This document shows positions 17,974-27,500 of a stretch of 64,000 nt of DNA, in pieces; the first letter of the stretch is position 1, and every line of letters starts with the position of its first letter. The notes beneath the pieces were generated by a model. It saw nothing but the letters and a program-made list of their open reading frames with translations, did not search any database and was not told the origin of the DNA. The stretch spans positions 180,196-244,195 of the forward strand of contig NZ_KN322982.1 of assembly GCF_000774145.1 (NCBI RefSeq), read 5' to 3'. The DNA is from Pseudomonas mediterranea CFBP 5447. GTDB lineage: Bacteria; Pseudomonadota; Gammaproteobacteria; Pseudomonadales; Pseudomonadaceae. Made by a program: the position numbers and the translations under genes.

Positions 17974-20900
17974 CTATGACTTGCGCGGCTCGCGAATCTT
18001 GTACCAGGCCACATACAGCGCCGGCAGGAACAGCAACGTCAACAGAGTGGCGATGATGATCCCGCCGATCATCGCGTAGGCCATCGGCCCCCAGAACACT
18101 TCCCGGGCAATCGGGATCATCCCCAGGCTCGCCGCAGCCGCCGTGAGCAGGATCGGTCGCCGCCGGTGTTGGGTGGCTTCCACCACCGCATCCCAGGGCT
18201 CATAGCCGTCGCGCTCATACTCATCGATCTGGGTGACCAGGATCACCGAGTTGCGGATGATGATGCCGATCAGCGCCAGGATTCCCAGGATCGCGACGAA
18301 GCCCATGGGCGTACCTGTGGGGACCAGCGCCAGCACCACGCCGATCAACCCGAGGGGGGCGACGCTGGCCACCAGGAACAGCTTCTGCACGCTGTGCAGT
18401 TGGATCATCAGGAACGTCGCCATCAGGAACAGCATCAGCGGCACGACGCTGGCAATCGGCCCCTGGGCCTTGCCGCTCTCTTCCACCGTCCCCCCGGTGG
18501 CGACCTTGTAGCCCACGGGCAAGCTGGCGGCGAACTTGTCGATGTCCGGTTGCAACTGCTTCACCAGATCGGTGGGCTGGATTTCATCGCGTACGGCGGC
18601 CTTGATGGTGATCGTTGGCTTGCGGTCGCGACGCCACACCAGCGGCTGTTCCAGTTCATAGCGCACCGTGGCGAACGCCAGCAACGGAATCGACGTGCCG
18701 CCCGGCGTGACGATCTGCAGGTTCTGCAAGGTTTCCGGCGAGCCCCGTTCGCTGTCCACGGCACGCCCGACCACGTTGATCAGGTAGATGTCGTCGTCGA
18801 CCTGGGTGACCGGCGACCCGCTGACGATGCTGTTCATCAGCTTGGCCACGTCATCGGAGGACAACCCCAGCTGCCGTGCCTTGTCCTGGGCGATGTCGAT
18901 GCGCAGGACCTTGCCCGGCTCGTTCCAGTCGTAAATGATTTCGCCGATGTGCTCGTTCTTGTCCAGTTCGGTGGCCAGCTCGATGGCATGCTTGCGCACC
19001 TGATCGATGTCCTTGCCGCTGACCCGATACTGGATCGGCCGGCCTACCGGCGGCCCCATTTCCAGGGCCTGCACGTAGCTGCCGATGCCGACGAAGTCCT
19101 CGCGCAGGCGTTTTTGCAGGCGCTCGGTGAGAGCCGTGCGCGACTCCAGGCCTTTGCTGACGATCACCAGTTGCGCGTAGTAGGGGTTCTGCAGTTGTTG
19201 GTCCAGCGGCAGGTAGAAACGAATCGCGCCTTCGCCGATGTAGGTGCTCCAACGCTCGATGTCCGGGTCGCCCTTGAGGGTCGCCTCCAGGCGGTCGACG
19301 GCCTTGCGCGTCTCGTCCATCGAGGCGTTCTGCGGCAGGTTGAGGTCCACCAGGATCTCCGGCCGGTCCGAAGACGGAAAGAACTGGTTCTGCACAAAGC
19401 GCATGCAGAACACCGCCAGCACGAACAGCAGCACGGTGATGCCGATGGCCCACCAGCGATTGCGCATCGCCCACAGCAGGCCGCCATTGAACGCCCGGCC
19501 GATTCGCCCCGGCTCGGTGTCGTGGGGTTTCACGTTTGTACTGAGAATATGCACGCCGATCACCGGGGCGAACAGCACCGCGACGATCCAGGACACCAGC
19601 ATCGCCACGGCGATCACCGCGAACAGGGTGAAGGTGTATTCGCCGGCGGAGCTGGCGTTCAGGCCGATGGGCACGAAACCGGCGACGGTGACGAGGGTGC
19701 CGGTGAGCATCGGGAACGCGGTCGAGGTGTAGGCGAAGGTCGCGGCCTGCTCCCTGGTTTCACCTTTTTCCAGGCGCGTGACCATCATTTCCACGGTGAT
19801 CATCGCGTCGTCCACCAGCAGGCCGAGGGCGATGATCAACGCGCCGAGGGAGATCCGTTGCATGGTGATGCCGCTGTATTCCATGAACACAAAGACCATC
19901 GCCAGCACCAGGGGAATCGAGCAGGCCACAACCAGGCCGGCGCGTATGCCCAGGCTGATGAAGCTGACCACCAGCACGATCACCACCGCCTCGAACAAGG
20001 CGCTGGTAAAGCCGCCGACGGCCTCCTGTACCACTTCGGCCTGGTCCGACACCGTATGCACGCCGACGCCCACCGGCAGGTCGGCGGTCAGTTCGGTCAT
20101 ACGGGCATGCAGCGCCTTGCCGAACTCCTGGATGTTGCCGCCCTTCTTCATGGCGATGGCCAGGCCGATGGCCGGCGTGCCGTTGAAACGGAACAGCGGC
20201 GTAGCCGGATCGACGTAGCCGCGACTGATCTCGGCGATGTCGGCCAGTCGATAGAACCGGTCATTGAGGCGCAGGTTGACGTTGGCCAGGTCCTTTTCCG
20301 ATTGGAACTGCCCGGACGTGCGCACGGAAATCCGCTCCGGCCCGGCGTCGATCACCCCGGCAGGCGTCACCGCATTCTGGGATTGCAGGCTCTGCACCAC
20401 CTGGCGCTGGTCGATGCCCAATGCAGCGAGTTTGCGCGTGGAGAAATTCAGGTACAGCACTTCATTCTGCTCGCCGAGCATTTCCACCTTGCCCAAGCCG
20501 GGCACGTCACGGATCTCGGCCCGCACCTGTTCCACGTAGTCGCGCAACTGGCGCATCGACAGGCCGTCACCGGTAAAGGCATACACCGAACCGTACACGT
20601 CGCCGAATTCGTCGTTGAAACCCGGCCCCTGCAAGCCTTCGGGGAAGTCGCCACGAATGTCGTTGATCTTCTTGCGTACCTGATACCAGATCTCGGGAAT
20701 GTCCTTGGCGCTGGTGGTGTCGCGCAGGTACACGAAGACCGTCGACTCGCCCGGCCGGGTGTAGCTTTTGACGTAGTCGAGGGAGTCCAGCTCTTCGAGT
20801 TTTTTCTCGATGCGGTCGGTGACCTGCTTGAGGGTTTCCTCCTGGGTCGCGCCCGGCCAACGGGTCTGGATGATCATGGTCTTGATGGTGAACGACGGGT

Positions 20901-21021
20901 CTTCTTCGCGGCCCAGGTTCACGTAGGAAAACACGCCCATCAGCAACGCAACGAACATCAGGTACCAGACAAACGACTGATGCCGCAGGGCCCACTCGGA
21001 CAGGTTGAAGGGCCCTTTCAT
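17974..21021 (-). CDS. triC: RND efflux permease, TriC-like
   Basis: The 1015-residue protein is an HAE1-type proton-driven drug exporter with twelve expected transmembrane helices and two large periplasmic loops. The helix-4 proton-relay aspartates are intact (ALGLLVDDAMITVEMM). The start (NLSEWALRHQSFVWYLM) and the GREEDPSFTIKTM block are characteristic of the VexF/TriC branch rather than MexB. It is the last gene of a three-gene operon with two adaptor genes upstream and overlaps the second by four bases. The tri name follows that two-adaptor arrangement, known in P. aeruginosa triclosan pump TriABC; the substrate here is unproven. No outer-membrane partner gene is adjacent. Confidence 0.85.
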   Translation of the reverse strand: MKGPFNLSEWALRHQSFVWYLMFVALLMGVFSYVNLGREEDPSFTIKTMIIQTRWPGATQEETLKQVTDRIEKKLEELDSLDYVKSYTRPGESTVFVYLRDTTSAKDIPEIWYQVRKKINDIRGDFPEGLQGPGFNDEFGDVYGSVYAFTGDGLSMRQLRDYVEQVRAEIRDVPGLGKVEMLGEQNEVLYLNFSTRKLAALGIDQRQVVQSLQSQNAVTPAGVIDAGPERISVRTSGQFQSEKDLANVNLRLNDRFYRLADIAEISRGYVDPATPLFRFNGTPAIGLAIAMKKGGNIQEFGKALHARMTELTADLPVGVGVHTVSDQAEVVQEAVGGFTSALFEAVVIVLVVSFISLGIRAGLVVACSIPLVLAMVFVFMEYSGITMQRISLGALIIALGLLVDDAMITVEMMVTRLEKGETREQAATFAYTSTAFPMLTGTLVTVAGFVPIGLNASSAGEYTFTLFAVIAVAMLVSWIVAVLFAPVIGVHILSTNVKPHDTEPGRIGRAFNGGLLWAMRNRWWAIGITVLLFVLAVFCMRFVQNQFFPSSDRPEILVDLNLPQNASMDETRKAVDRLEATLKGDPDIERWSTYIGEGAIRFYLPLDQQLQNPYYAQLVIVSKGLESRTALTERLQKRLREDFVGIGSYVQALEMGPPVGRPIQYRVSGKDIDQVRKHAIELATELDKNEHIGEIIYDWNEPGKVLRIDIAQDKARQLGLSSDDVAKLMNSIVSGSPVTQVDDDIYLINVVGRAVDSERGSPETLQNLQIVTPGGTSIPLLAFATVRYELEQPLVWRRDRKPTITIKAAVRDEIQPTDLVKQLQPDIDKFAASLPVGYKVATGGTVEESGKAQGPIASVVPLMLFLMATFLMIQLHSVQKLFLVASVAPLGLIGVVLALVPTGTPMGFVAILGILALIGIIIRNSVILVTQIDEYERDGYEPWDAVVEATQHRRRPILLTAAAASLGMIPIAREVFWGPMAYAMIGGIIIATLLTLLFLPALYVAWYKIREPRKS

Positions 21022-22082
21022 CGTGCATCCTCATCGAGTTTCACTTTCTGCCCCGGCTGGAGGCTGTTGACGCCGGCACTGACCACGCGGTCGCCGGGCT
21101 TGATGCCGTTGGCCACCAACACCGAGTCGGCCGAACGTTCGAGAATCTTCACCTCACGGGGCGAGACGGTCTGGCTCTGCGGGTCGACGAGCCAGATCCG
21201 CGCCTTGCCATCGACTTCCTGCAGCGCGCTGAGTGGCAACTCGATGCGCGGTTCGATGGCCGAGCTCAGCGTCACGCTGATGGCCGTGCCCAGGCGCAGG
21301 CCCGGTGGGGTGTCGGTCAAGGTCAGGCGCGCGCGACGGGTGCGGGTGGCGCTCTGGGCCTGGGGCTCGATCTCGCGCACGGTGGCGGTGGTGCGGATAC
21401 TCGGGTCCAGTTGCGCCGCGACTTCGAATACCACGTCCTCGGGCAGACGTTCGGCCAGCCCGGCCGGCAGGTCGATCACCGCCTCCTTGATGTCCGGGCG
21501 GGCCAGGGTCACCACTTGTTGGCCGGCAGTCACCACCTGCCCGGCTTCTGCGGTCCAGGCCGTGACTACGGCGTCGTGGTCGGTGCGCAGCTCGCTGTAG
21601 TTGAGCTGGTCATGGGCCTGCTCCACCGCCGCCCGGGCCTGCTCGAGGGAGGCGCCGGTGGTTTTCAGGTCGGTCTGGGCGACGTCCAGCTGCGCCTGGG
21701 CACCGACACCCCGATCGAACAACTGCTGCTGGCGACGGGCATTGGCCTGGGCGTTGATGTACTGCGCCTCGATCCGCGCAAGGTCGCCCTGGGCGGCACG
21801 CAACCGGTTCTGCTGATCGGTGGGGTCAAGGGTCGCCAGCAGATCGCCTTTCTTCACTTCCGCGCCGACATCGACATTACGGCTGGCAATTCGCCCCGGT
21901 ACGCGGAAACCCACATTGCTCTCGTAACGCGCCTGGATATTCCCGGCGAAACGTCCGAGGGCCTGCTGGTCGAGCGCCCGGACTTCGATGGACAACACCG
22001 GACGTACCGGCTCGGGCGGCGCGTCTTCCTTCGAGCAGGCCGCCAGGGCCAGGCTCGCCAGGACCATCCACAAGCGCTTCAT
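21018..22082 (-). CDS. triB: RND periplasmic adaptor, lipoprotein (TriB-like)
   Basis: The 354-residue membrane-fusion protein has an N-terminal lipoprotein signal (MKRLWMVLASLALAACSK; lipobox LAAC). It has barrel-sandwich halves around FRVPGRIASRNVDVGAEVKKGD and TDHDAVVTAWTAEAGQVV, separated by an alpha-hairpin coiled coil. It would bridge the RND permease to an outer-membrane channel. The start overlaps the stop of the other adaptor by four bases (ATGA), and its own stop overlaps triC in the same way, so the three proteins are translationally coupled. Confidence 0.85.
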   Translation of the reverse strand: MKRLWMVLASLALAACSKEDAPPEPVRPVLSIEVRALDQQALGRFAGNIQARYESNVGFRVPGRIASRNVDVGAEVKKGDLLATLDPTDQQNRLRAAQGDLARIEAQYINAQANARRQQQLFDRGVGAQAQLDVAQTDLKTTGASLEQARAAVEQAHDQLNYSELRTDHDAVVTAWTAEAGQVVTAGQQVVTLARPDIKEAVIDLPAGLAERLPEDVVFEVAAQLDPSIRTTATVREIEPQAQSATRTRRARLTLTDTPPGLRLGTAISVTLSSAIEPRIELPLSALQEVDGKARIWLVDPQSQTVSPREVKILERSADSVLVANGIKPGDRVVSAGVNSLQPGQKVKLDEDAR

Positions 22083-23182
22083 GGTTGGGCTCCTGCCGGC
22101 GGTTTGTCATGGCGGTTTTCAGCGATCTCGACGCGCACGCCAGGATGCAGCAATTGCCCGCCGGCCGTGACGACGGTCTCCCCTTTCTTGAGCCCGTCGC
22201 TGATGATGACTTTCCCGGTCAGGTAGCGGCCGACAGTGACGGTGCGCAATTGCGCCTTGCCTTCGCCGTCCACCAGCCACACGGCCGGCTCGCTGAGGTT
22301 CTTGGTCAATGCCGACCAGGGCAGTTCCACGGCGGTCTTGCCGGCGGATTTGGCAGTGGCACTGACCACCGAGCCCAGGCGCATGCCCTCGGGCAAATCG
22401 TCGAGGGTCACCTTGACCTGCACGGTGCCGGTTTCGGCGGACACCGCCGGGGTGATCTCGCGCACCTTGCCGGTGGTCTGGATGGCCGGGTTGTCCAGCA
22501 GGCTGATGACAATGGCCGGATCCGAGGGGGGCTCGCTCAGCAACGATTCGTAGATGTTGAACACCGCGTCACGCTCGCCGTCCCGGGCCAGACTGAAGAT
22601 CGGCTCCGTGGCCTGTATCACCTGGCCGACCTCGGCCTGGCGCGCCGTGATGATGCCCGGCGCCTCGGCGATCAGCGCGGTGTAGCTCAGTTGTTCCCGC
22701 GCATTGGCCAGCTGGGCCTGGGCGGCCGTGAGCGCGCTCTGGCTGCTGCGCAATTGCGCCTGGGCCGCGTCGTATTCGCTTTGGCTGGTATAGCCCTTGG
22801 GCAGGAGTTTCTGCTGGCGCACGAAGGCCGCCGCGCTTTGCTTGACCCGCGCCTGTTCGGCAGCCACCTGGGCCTCGGCGGAGTCGACGTTGGTCTGCAG
22901 GTCCCTGGGGTCGAGCCGCGCCAGCACTTGCCGGGCCGAGACACGATCGCCGACATCGACCTTGCGCTCGATGATCTTGCCGCCTACCCGAAACGACAGA
23001 TCGGTCTGCACCCGAGCCTGGACATCCCCGGTCAGGGTCACCGAGGCCGCATACTCGGTTGGCACGGCTTGCTGCACGAAAACCCGTGGCAGGGCTTTTT
23101 CACCAATCTTTTCGTCACCGCATCCCGCTAGCAATGCACACAAACCCAAGCCAACAACCAGTTTGTTTCGGGGACCAGCCAT
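22079..23182 (-). CDS. triA: RND periplasmic adaptor, lipoprotein (TriA-like)
   Basis: This is the first gene of the pump operon. The 367-residue product has a lipoprotein signal (VVGLGLCALLAGCGDE), the barrel-sandwich entry LSFRVGGKIIERKVDVGDRV, a coiled-coil hairpin and the return strand. A strong AAAGGAG ribosome site supports ATG 23182. Two distinct adaptors for one permease is unusual and characteristic of the TriABC type, where both are required. No dedicated regulator gene is adjacent; the promoter must lie in 23183-23429. Confidence 0.85.
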   Translation of the reverse strand: MAGPRNKLVVGLGLCALLAGCGDEKIGEKALPRVFVQQAVPTEYAASVTLTGDVQARVQTDLSFRVGGKIIERKVDVGDRVSARQVLARLDPRDLQTNVDSAEAQVAAEQARVKQSAAAFVRQQKLLPKGYTSQSEYDAAQAQLRSSQSALTAAQAQLANAREQLSYTALIAEAPGIITARQAEVGQVIQATEPIFSLARDGERDAVFNIYESLLSEPPSDPAIVISLLDNPAIQTTGKVREITPAVSAETGTVQVKVTLDDLPEGMRLGSVVSATAKSAGKTAVELPWSALTKNLSEPAVWLVDGEGKAQLRTVTVGRYLTGKVIISDGLKKGETVVTAGGQLLHPGVRVEIAENRHDKPPAGAQP

Positions 23183-23429
23183 GCAGACTCCTTTGCGCTG
23201 TACGAGCGTACCAGTGACGATACGACTGTGAGCTTAGAACAGGGTTCCATGGATGCACAGGCAGGGCCAGGCCCAAGAAGCCGGGACAGGACCGGTCAGA
23301 TCGGTGATTGAGCAGACATGGACGTTTGCGTAGCGGAAGGGGGCCGTCTATCTTTCCGGGAATTGCAGACGGGCTTTGGTGAAAGGAATCTCTCCAAGGA
23401 ACCGCAGCCCTCATCACAAGGAGATACCC

Positions 23430-23525
23430 ATGGCTGACGTGAAAGCCCCGCAACCCCTCGACCCGCGAGATCTTGTCAAACTGCTGGTGGCCCTGCGTCG
23501 CGCGCTGAAGATGGGAGCGGTGTAG
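23430..23525 (+). CDS. Small ORF, 31 residues, unknown function
   Basis: A short reading frame begins MADVKAPQPLDPRDLV and ends KMGAV. It is preceded by a near-perfect ribosome site (AAGGAG at 23418-23423, 6 bases before ATG). The peptide is basic in its second half (LRRALKMG) and would form an amphipathic helix. It sits alone in the gap between triA (divergent) and the metQ-like gene. No family is recognised. The strong initiation signal is the main reason for calling it. Confidence 0.5.
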   Translation: MADVKAPQPLDPRDLVKLLVALRRALKMGAV

Positions 23526-23565
23526 CCGCAGAAGCCCCAGGCAGGGGCCCGTTACTTCAATTCAT

Positions 23566-23594
23566 TGTGGAGAGGGAGCAAGCTCCCTCGCCAC
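23566..23594. repeat. Single REP unit, second family
   Basis: One palindromic GAGGGAGCAAGCTCCCTC unit with the family tail lies between the small ORF and metQ. It matches the GTGGCGAGGGAGC family but is not paired. Confidence 0.75.
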
Positions 23595-23626
23595 GATCAT
23601 TCCAGCTTTTTACAGGACGGGGTCGA

Positions 23627-24409
23627 TCAGAACGCCGGCAATACCGCGCCGCTGTATTTCTTCTCGATGAACGCCTTCACTTCCGGGCTGGTCAGGGCCT
23701 TGGCCAGTTTCTGCATGGCGGCGCTGTCCTTGTTGTCCGGACGGGCCACCAGGAAGTTGACGTAAGGCGAATCCGAACCTTCGATCACCAGCGCATCCTT
23801 GGCCGGGTTGAGACCCGCTTCCAGGGCGTAGTTGGTGTTGATCATGTCCAGGTCGACCTGATCCAGCACCCGCGGCAGCATGGCCGATTCCAGTTCCTTG
23901 AACTTGAAGTCATGCGGGTTCTTGGCGATGTCCTTGGGTGTTGCCAGGGCGTTTTTCGGGTCCTTCAGTTCGATCAGGCCAGCCTTCTGCAAGAGGATCA
24001 GGGCGCGGCCGCTGTTGCTGCCCTCGTTGGGGATGGCGATGGTGGCGCCGTCTTTCAGCTCGGCCAGGCTTTTGACTTTCTTCGAGTAGCCGCCAAACGG
24101 TTCGACGTGCACACCGATCACAGTGACCAGGTTCGTGCCTTTGCCTTCGTTGAAGCTCTTGAGGTATGGCAGGGTCTGGAAGTAGTTGGCGTCCAGACGC
24201 TTCTGATCGACCTGTACGTTGGGCTGCACGTAGTCGGTAAACACTTTGATCTGCAGGTCCACGCCTTCCTTGGCCAAGGCCGGCTTGATCAGCTCGAGGA
24301 TTTCAGCGTGGGGTACCGGAGTAGCCGCTACCACCAGTTTCTCCGCGGCCTGGGCCAGGCCCGAAGCCAGCGCTGCCGCCAATGCGGTGAACAACAGAAC
24401 CTTTTTCAT
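23627..24409 (-). CDS. metQ: MetQ/NlpA-family ABC transporter substrate-binding protein
   Basis: The 260-residue periplasmic binding protein matches the methionine-binding MetQ/NlpA family. Visible features are VVAATPVPHAEILE, NYFQTLPYLKSFNEGKG and the ligand-pocket region IAIPNEGSNSGRALILLQKAGLI. The signal peptide ends LASGLAQA|AEK with no lipobox cysteine, so it should be soluble rather than a lipoprotein. No metN or metI gene is in the window, so it is an orphan that must pair with a transporter elsewhere. Ligand (L/D-methionine or a related compound) is assigned by family only. Confidence 0.88.
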   Translation of the reverse strand: MKKVLLFTALAAALASGLAQAAEKLVVAATPVPHAEILELIKPALAKEGVDLQIKVFTDYVQPNVQVDQKRLDANYFQTLPYLKSFNEGKGTNLVTVIGVHVEPFGGYSKKVKSLAELKDGATIAIPNEGSNSGRALILLQKAGLIELKDPKNALATPKDIAKNPHDFKFKELESAMLPRVLDQVDLDMINTNYALEAGLNPAKDALVIEGSDSPYVNFLVARPDNKDSAAMQKLAKALTSPEVKAFIEKKYSGAVLPAF

Positions 24410-24578
24410 GCAGTGTCCTTATCGAAAAATCACGGTCGTCACGGACGACGGCCAATGTGGAAGTGCCAGCGAATTGCTATCGCTGGCGTGATACGGAAGA
24501 TACCGATATTTTTTATGCCTTAACAATACCTTTTATGGAAGTACATATATCAATAGCTTATAGACCTATACAGGCTGT

Positions 24579-27500
24579 TCATGCGAAGCGGATATCCGAA
24601 CTTCGCTGCCTGATGTCCCCGTAGATATCATCCGGCGCCTCGCCAGGCCGACCGCTACCGGATCTCTCCTCGGTCAGTCCCAGGAATCCCCGGGCTTTTT
24701 CAATGTACTTGTCCCGATCGATTGTGTAGGTGACGCCCTTGACCGGGTAGTTGGCATAGCTGACCACGTCCTTGGCAGTCAGTACATTTCTGAGATCGTT
24801 TTGCAAGGCAATGAGGTTGCGTCGCCCTGCGCTTCGAACCAGAGGACTCGCGGCCCTGGCGTAGTCACCGAGGCGTGTCCCACGCAAGGCATTGCTGCGG
24901 CCCAGGGTCACGACGTCACTGAGTGACTCGACTGTTTTCTGCAAGGCGACTGATGTCCCTTTGCCCAGCAACTTACCCGTCAGGGAAGCCCCCCCGGAGA
25001 CGACGCCCAAGGCAATGCTGGTGTAGCTCAGGAGTTGGGTCGCGACGGCGTCCGGAGCCGCCTCCTCCAACACGATGGATGCTATCGACGCCGCGCCGGA
25101 TACCACCTCCAGCGTCAAGGCCGTTGCGGCCGAGAACGACATCCCTATCAGCGGCGCGGATGCGCCCAGGGTTGCGATGGTGAATGCAACGGAAGCGATC
25201 GCGAAAGCAGCGGTAAGACCGACCTTGATCCAGCCCCAGGTAGAAATATGCCCGGTCGGATCGCTCAGATTGATCGGGTCCCCGAGACAATAGGCATAGG
25301 CGTTGAGACCACCGCCATCGAAAGGACTCCAGTTGTCTGGCCGGTGAAATCGCATCAGTACCGGATCGTAGGCCCGATAGCCGTTGCCAAGCAGATAACA
25401 ACCGGTCACCGGATCCAGCGGCTCGCCGCCGAGACCGAACAGACTGTCCAATCCGTCTGTCGCCGAGCGTTGCCCATAGGGCGAATAGGCATGTCGGGTG
25501 TTGTCGCCGCCGCAAAGTGCTTGCAAGACGTTGCCACTGCCATCGGTTCCGAATAGCCGCGTGTCCCGGCCCTGGGACAACGCCAACAACTGCCGCTCTT
25601 CGTACAGGATGCTGCGACTGTCCTCACCCGTTATTTCGCTGCATAACTGCTCTGCACGGTAGAAGCGCCGACATGACTTCTGCCCTGCCCACTCAATGGC
25701 ATGCAACCGGTCAGAGGCATCGTACCGATAGCGCGCCAGTGTCGACCTCGAGTCAGCCGAACTCACGCGCTCCAGGCGACCCAATTCGTCATAGTGCAGC
25801 TTTCGTCCATGGGAATCGTTGAGCAGATTGCCGTCATCGTCATACTGGAAAGTCGCATCGGCAGAGGCATAGTCGGGATGGCTATTGGTAACGGCGCTGA
25901 GCTGGGTTTTATCAGCCAAGTCGTATCGATACGTTGCGGTGTTCGCGCCGCCTGTGAAATGCGTAACGACCTGGCGGATGTTATCGAGAAAATCATAGGC
26001 GTAGCTCTGCGAAACGATGACTTTACCCTGCGCGTCCACCGGCGCCTGCTGGCCATCGCAGGCGTAACGCGTCAACCGGCCTCGCACGTCATAGGCAAAC
26101 GTCTCGACACGCACGACCCCGTTGGACCTGAGCGTACGCTGGCTGAGCCTGTCGCCCGGACCGAACGACTGGGCAACCTCGACGACGTCATTTCCTTGGG
26201 CGGACCGTCGAAGGATTTCGCGGCCGAACCCGTCATAAGCCAGGTCAGTGACCATCGAACGGCCCGACCGAGGATCGGTGACGGCGACGCGCTTGACCTG
26301 CTCTTGAGCGTCGTAGGTGTACGTGGCGGTGATGCACTCCTGAGGGGAAGCGGCAGCCGAGCGTTGGGTGATTGCCACAAGGCGTCCCGTCCGGTCATAG
26401 GCACAGGTGCGGGTCGTGCCGTCGACATCCGTGTGGACCATCGGCTTGCCCATCAACGAATAGGTTTGCCCACTGTCGAACCGATCAAGTGCCGTGACCC
26501 ATGACTCCCGGCTGAGCCGGCCGGAAGGACAGTATTCCAGGCGTCGCTGCACCAGCGAATTGGACGACTCCAAGAGCAGACCTGTGCGAGGGTCGAACCG
26601 GTGTCTTGCCGCAACGGACGCCTGGCCGCCGGAGCGGCCGGTGAGGCCATCCTCAAGCAACGGATCATGGGTGAACCGCAACTCTTTTCCGGCTGCCGTG
26701 CTCTTCTGCGAAGGGTTCCTGCTGGAACCTTCATAGGCCATCCGTTCAGTACGACCGCCAGACTGGTTGCCGGTAATGCGCATCAGCCCGTCATAGGTAC
26801 GACGGCCCACCACGTAACCGTTTGCGCTGATTTGGGTGGGATAGTCGCCCTGGCTTTGTGGGGCGTACTTTTTTTCGATCACCGTACCGTCGGGCAATGT
26901 CGTGTTCAGCACACGGCCGGCCAGATCGTACGTATAGCGGGTGACCGCACCGTCGGAAGCGGTTTGCTCGATACATCGCCCCAGCCCGTCGTATTCGTAG
27001 ACGGTCACCTCTCGCACAACGCCCGCCAGGTCCACACGTTCGACGCGCGATGATTTCTCCAGGGCGTTGATGAATGTACGGGTCTTGCCACCGCCCGCCA
27101 TCCACTGGGTGCGAGTACGCGCTACAGGATCGATTTCATCATGAATAATCACCTGCCCGCGGCGGCTGATGCGGCTCTGATGCCCCCATTCGTCGTACCC
27201 GTAATGGGTCTCCAGGGTTTTCGGCTCGCCGTTGAACCAGTCGGTTTGTTCATCCGATTGCAGGCGTCCGAGGCCGTCATATTTCGCCGCATAGATCACT
27301 CGCAGGGGCGCGCCGGGCATATCGACGTCTTGTTTCTCGACTCTGATGGTGCGTCCCAGTCCATCGCTGCGGGTGGCCGTCAGGGCCCCGCGTGAATCCT
27401 TGACGATGACAGTGACACAACGACCATCGGACCTGGCATTCGCCTGATAGATGAACTGGCGCGACGCTGAACGGCCGGTCTCAGGCATGACCGTTTCTCG

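Noticed and set aside
18166..21600. 1144-codon plus-strand open frame opposite triC/triB
   Set aside because: It is the antisense shadow of high-GC RND genes: low complexity, rich in H/D/Q/G, no ribosome site and no recognisable family.
23627..24409. MetQ as a lipoprotein
   Set aside because: The signal peptide lacks a cysteine at the cleavage site.
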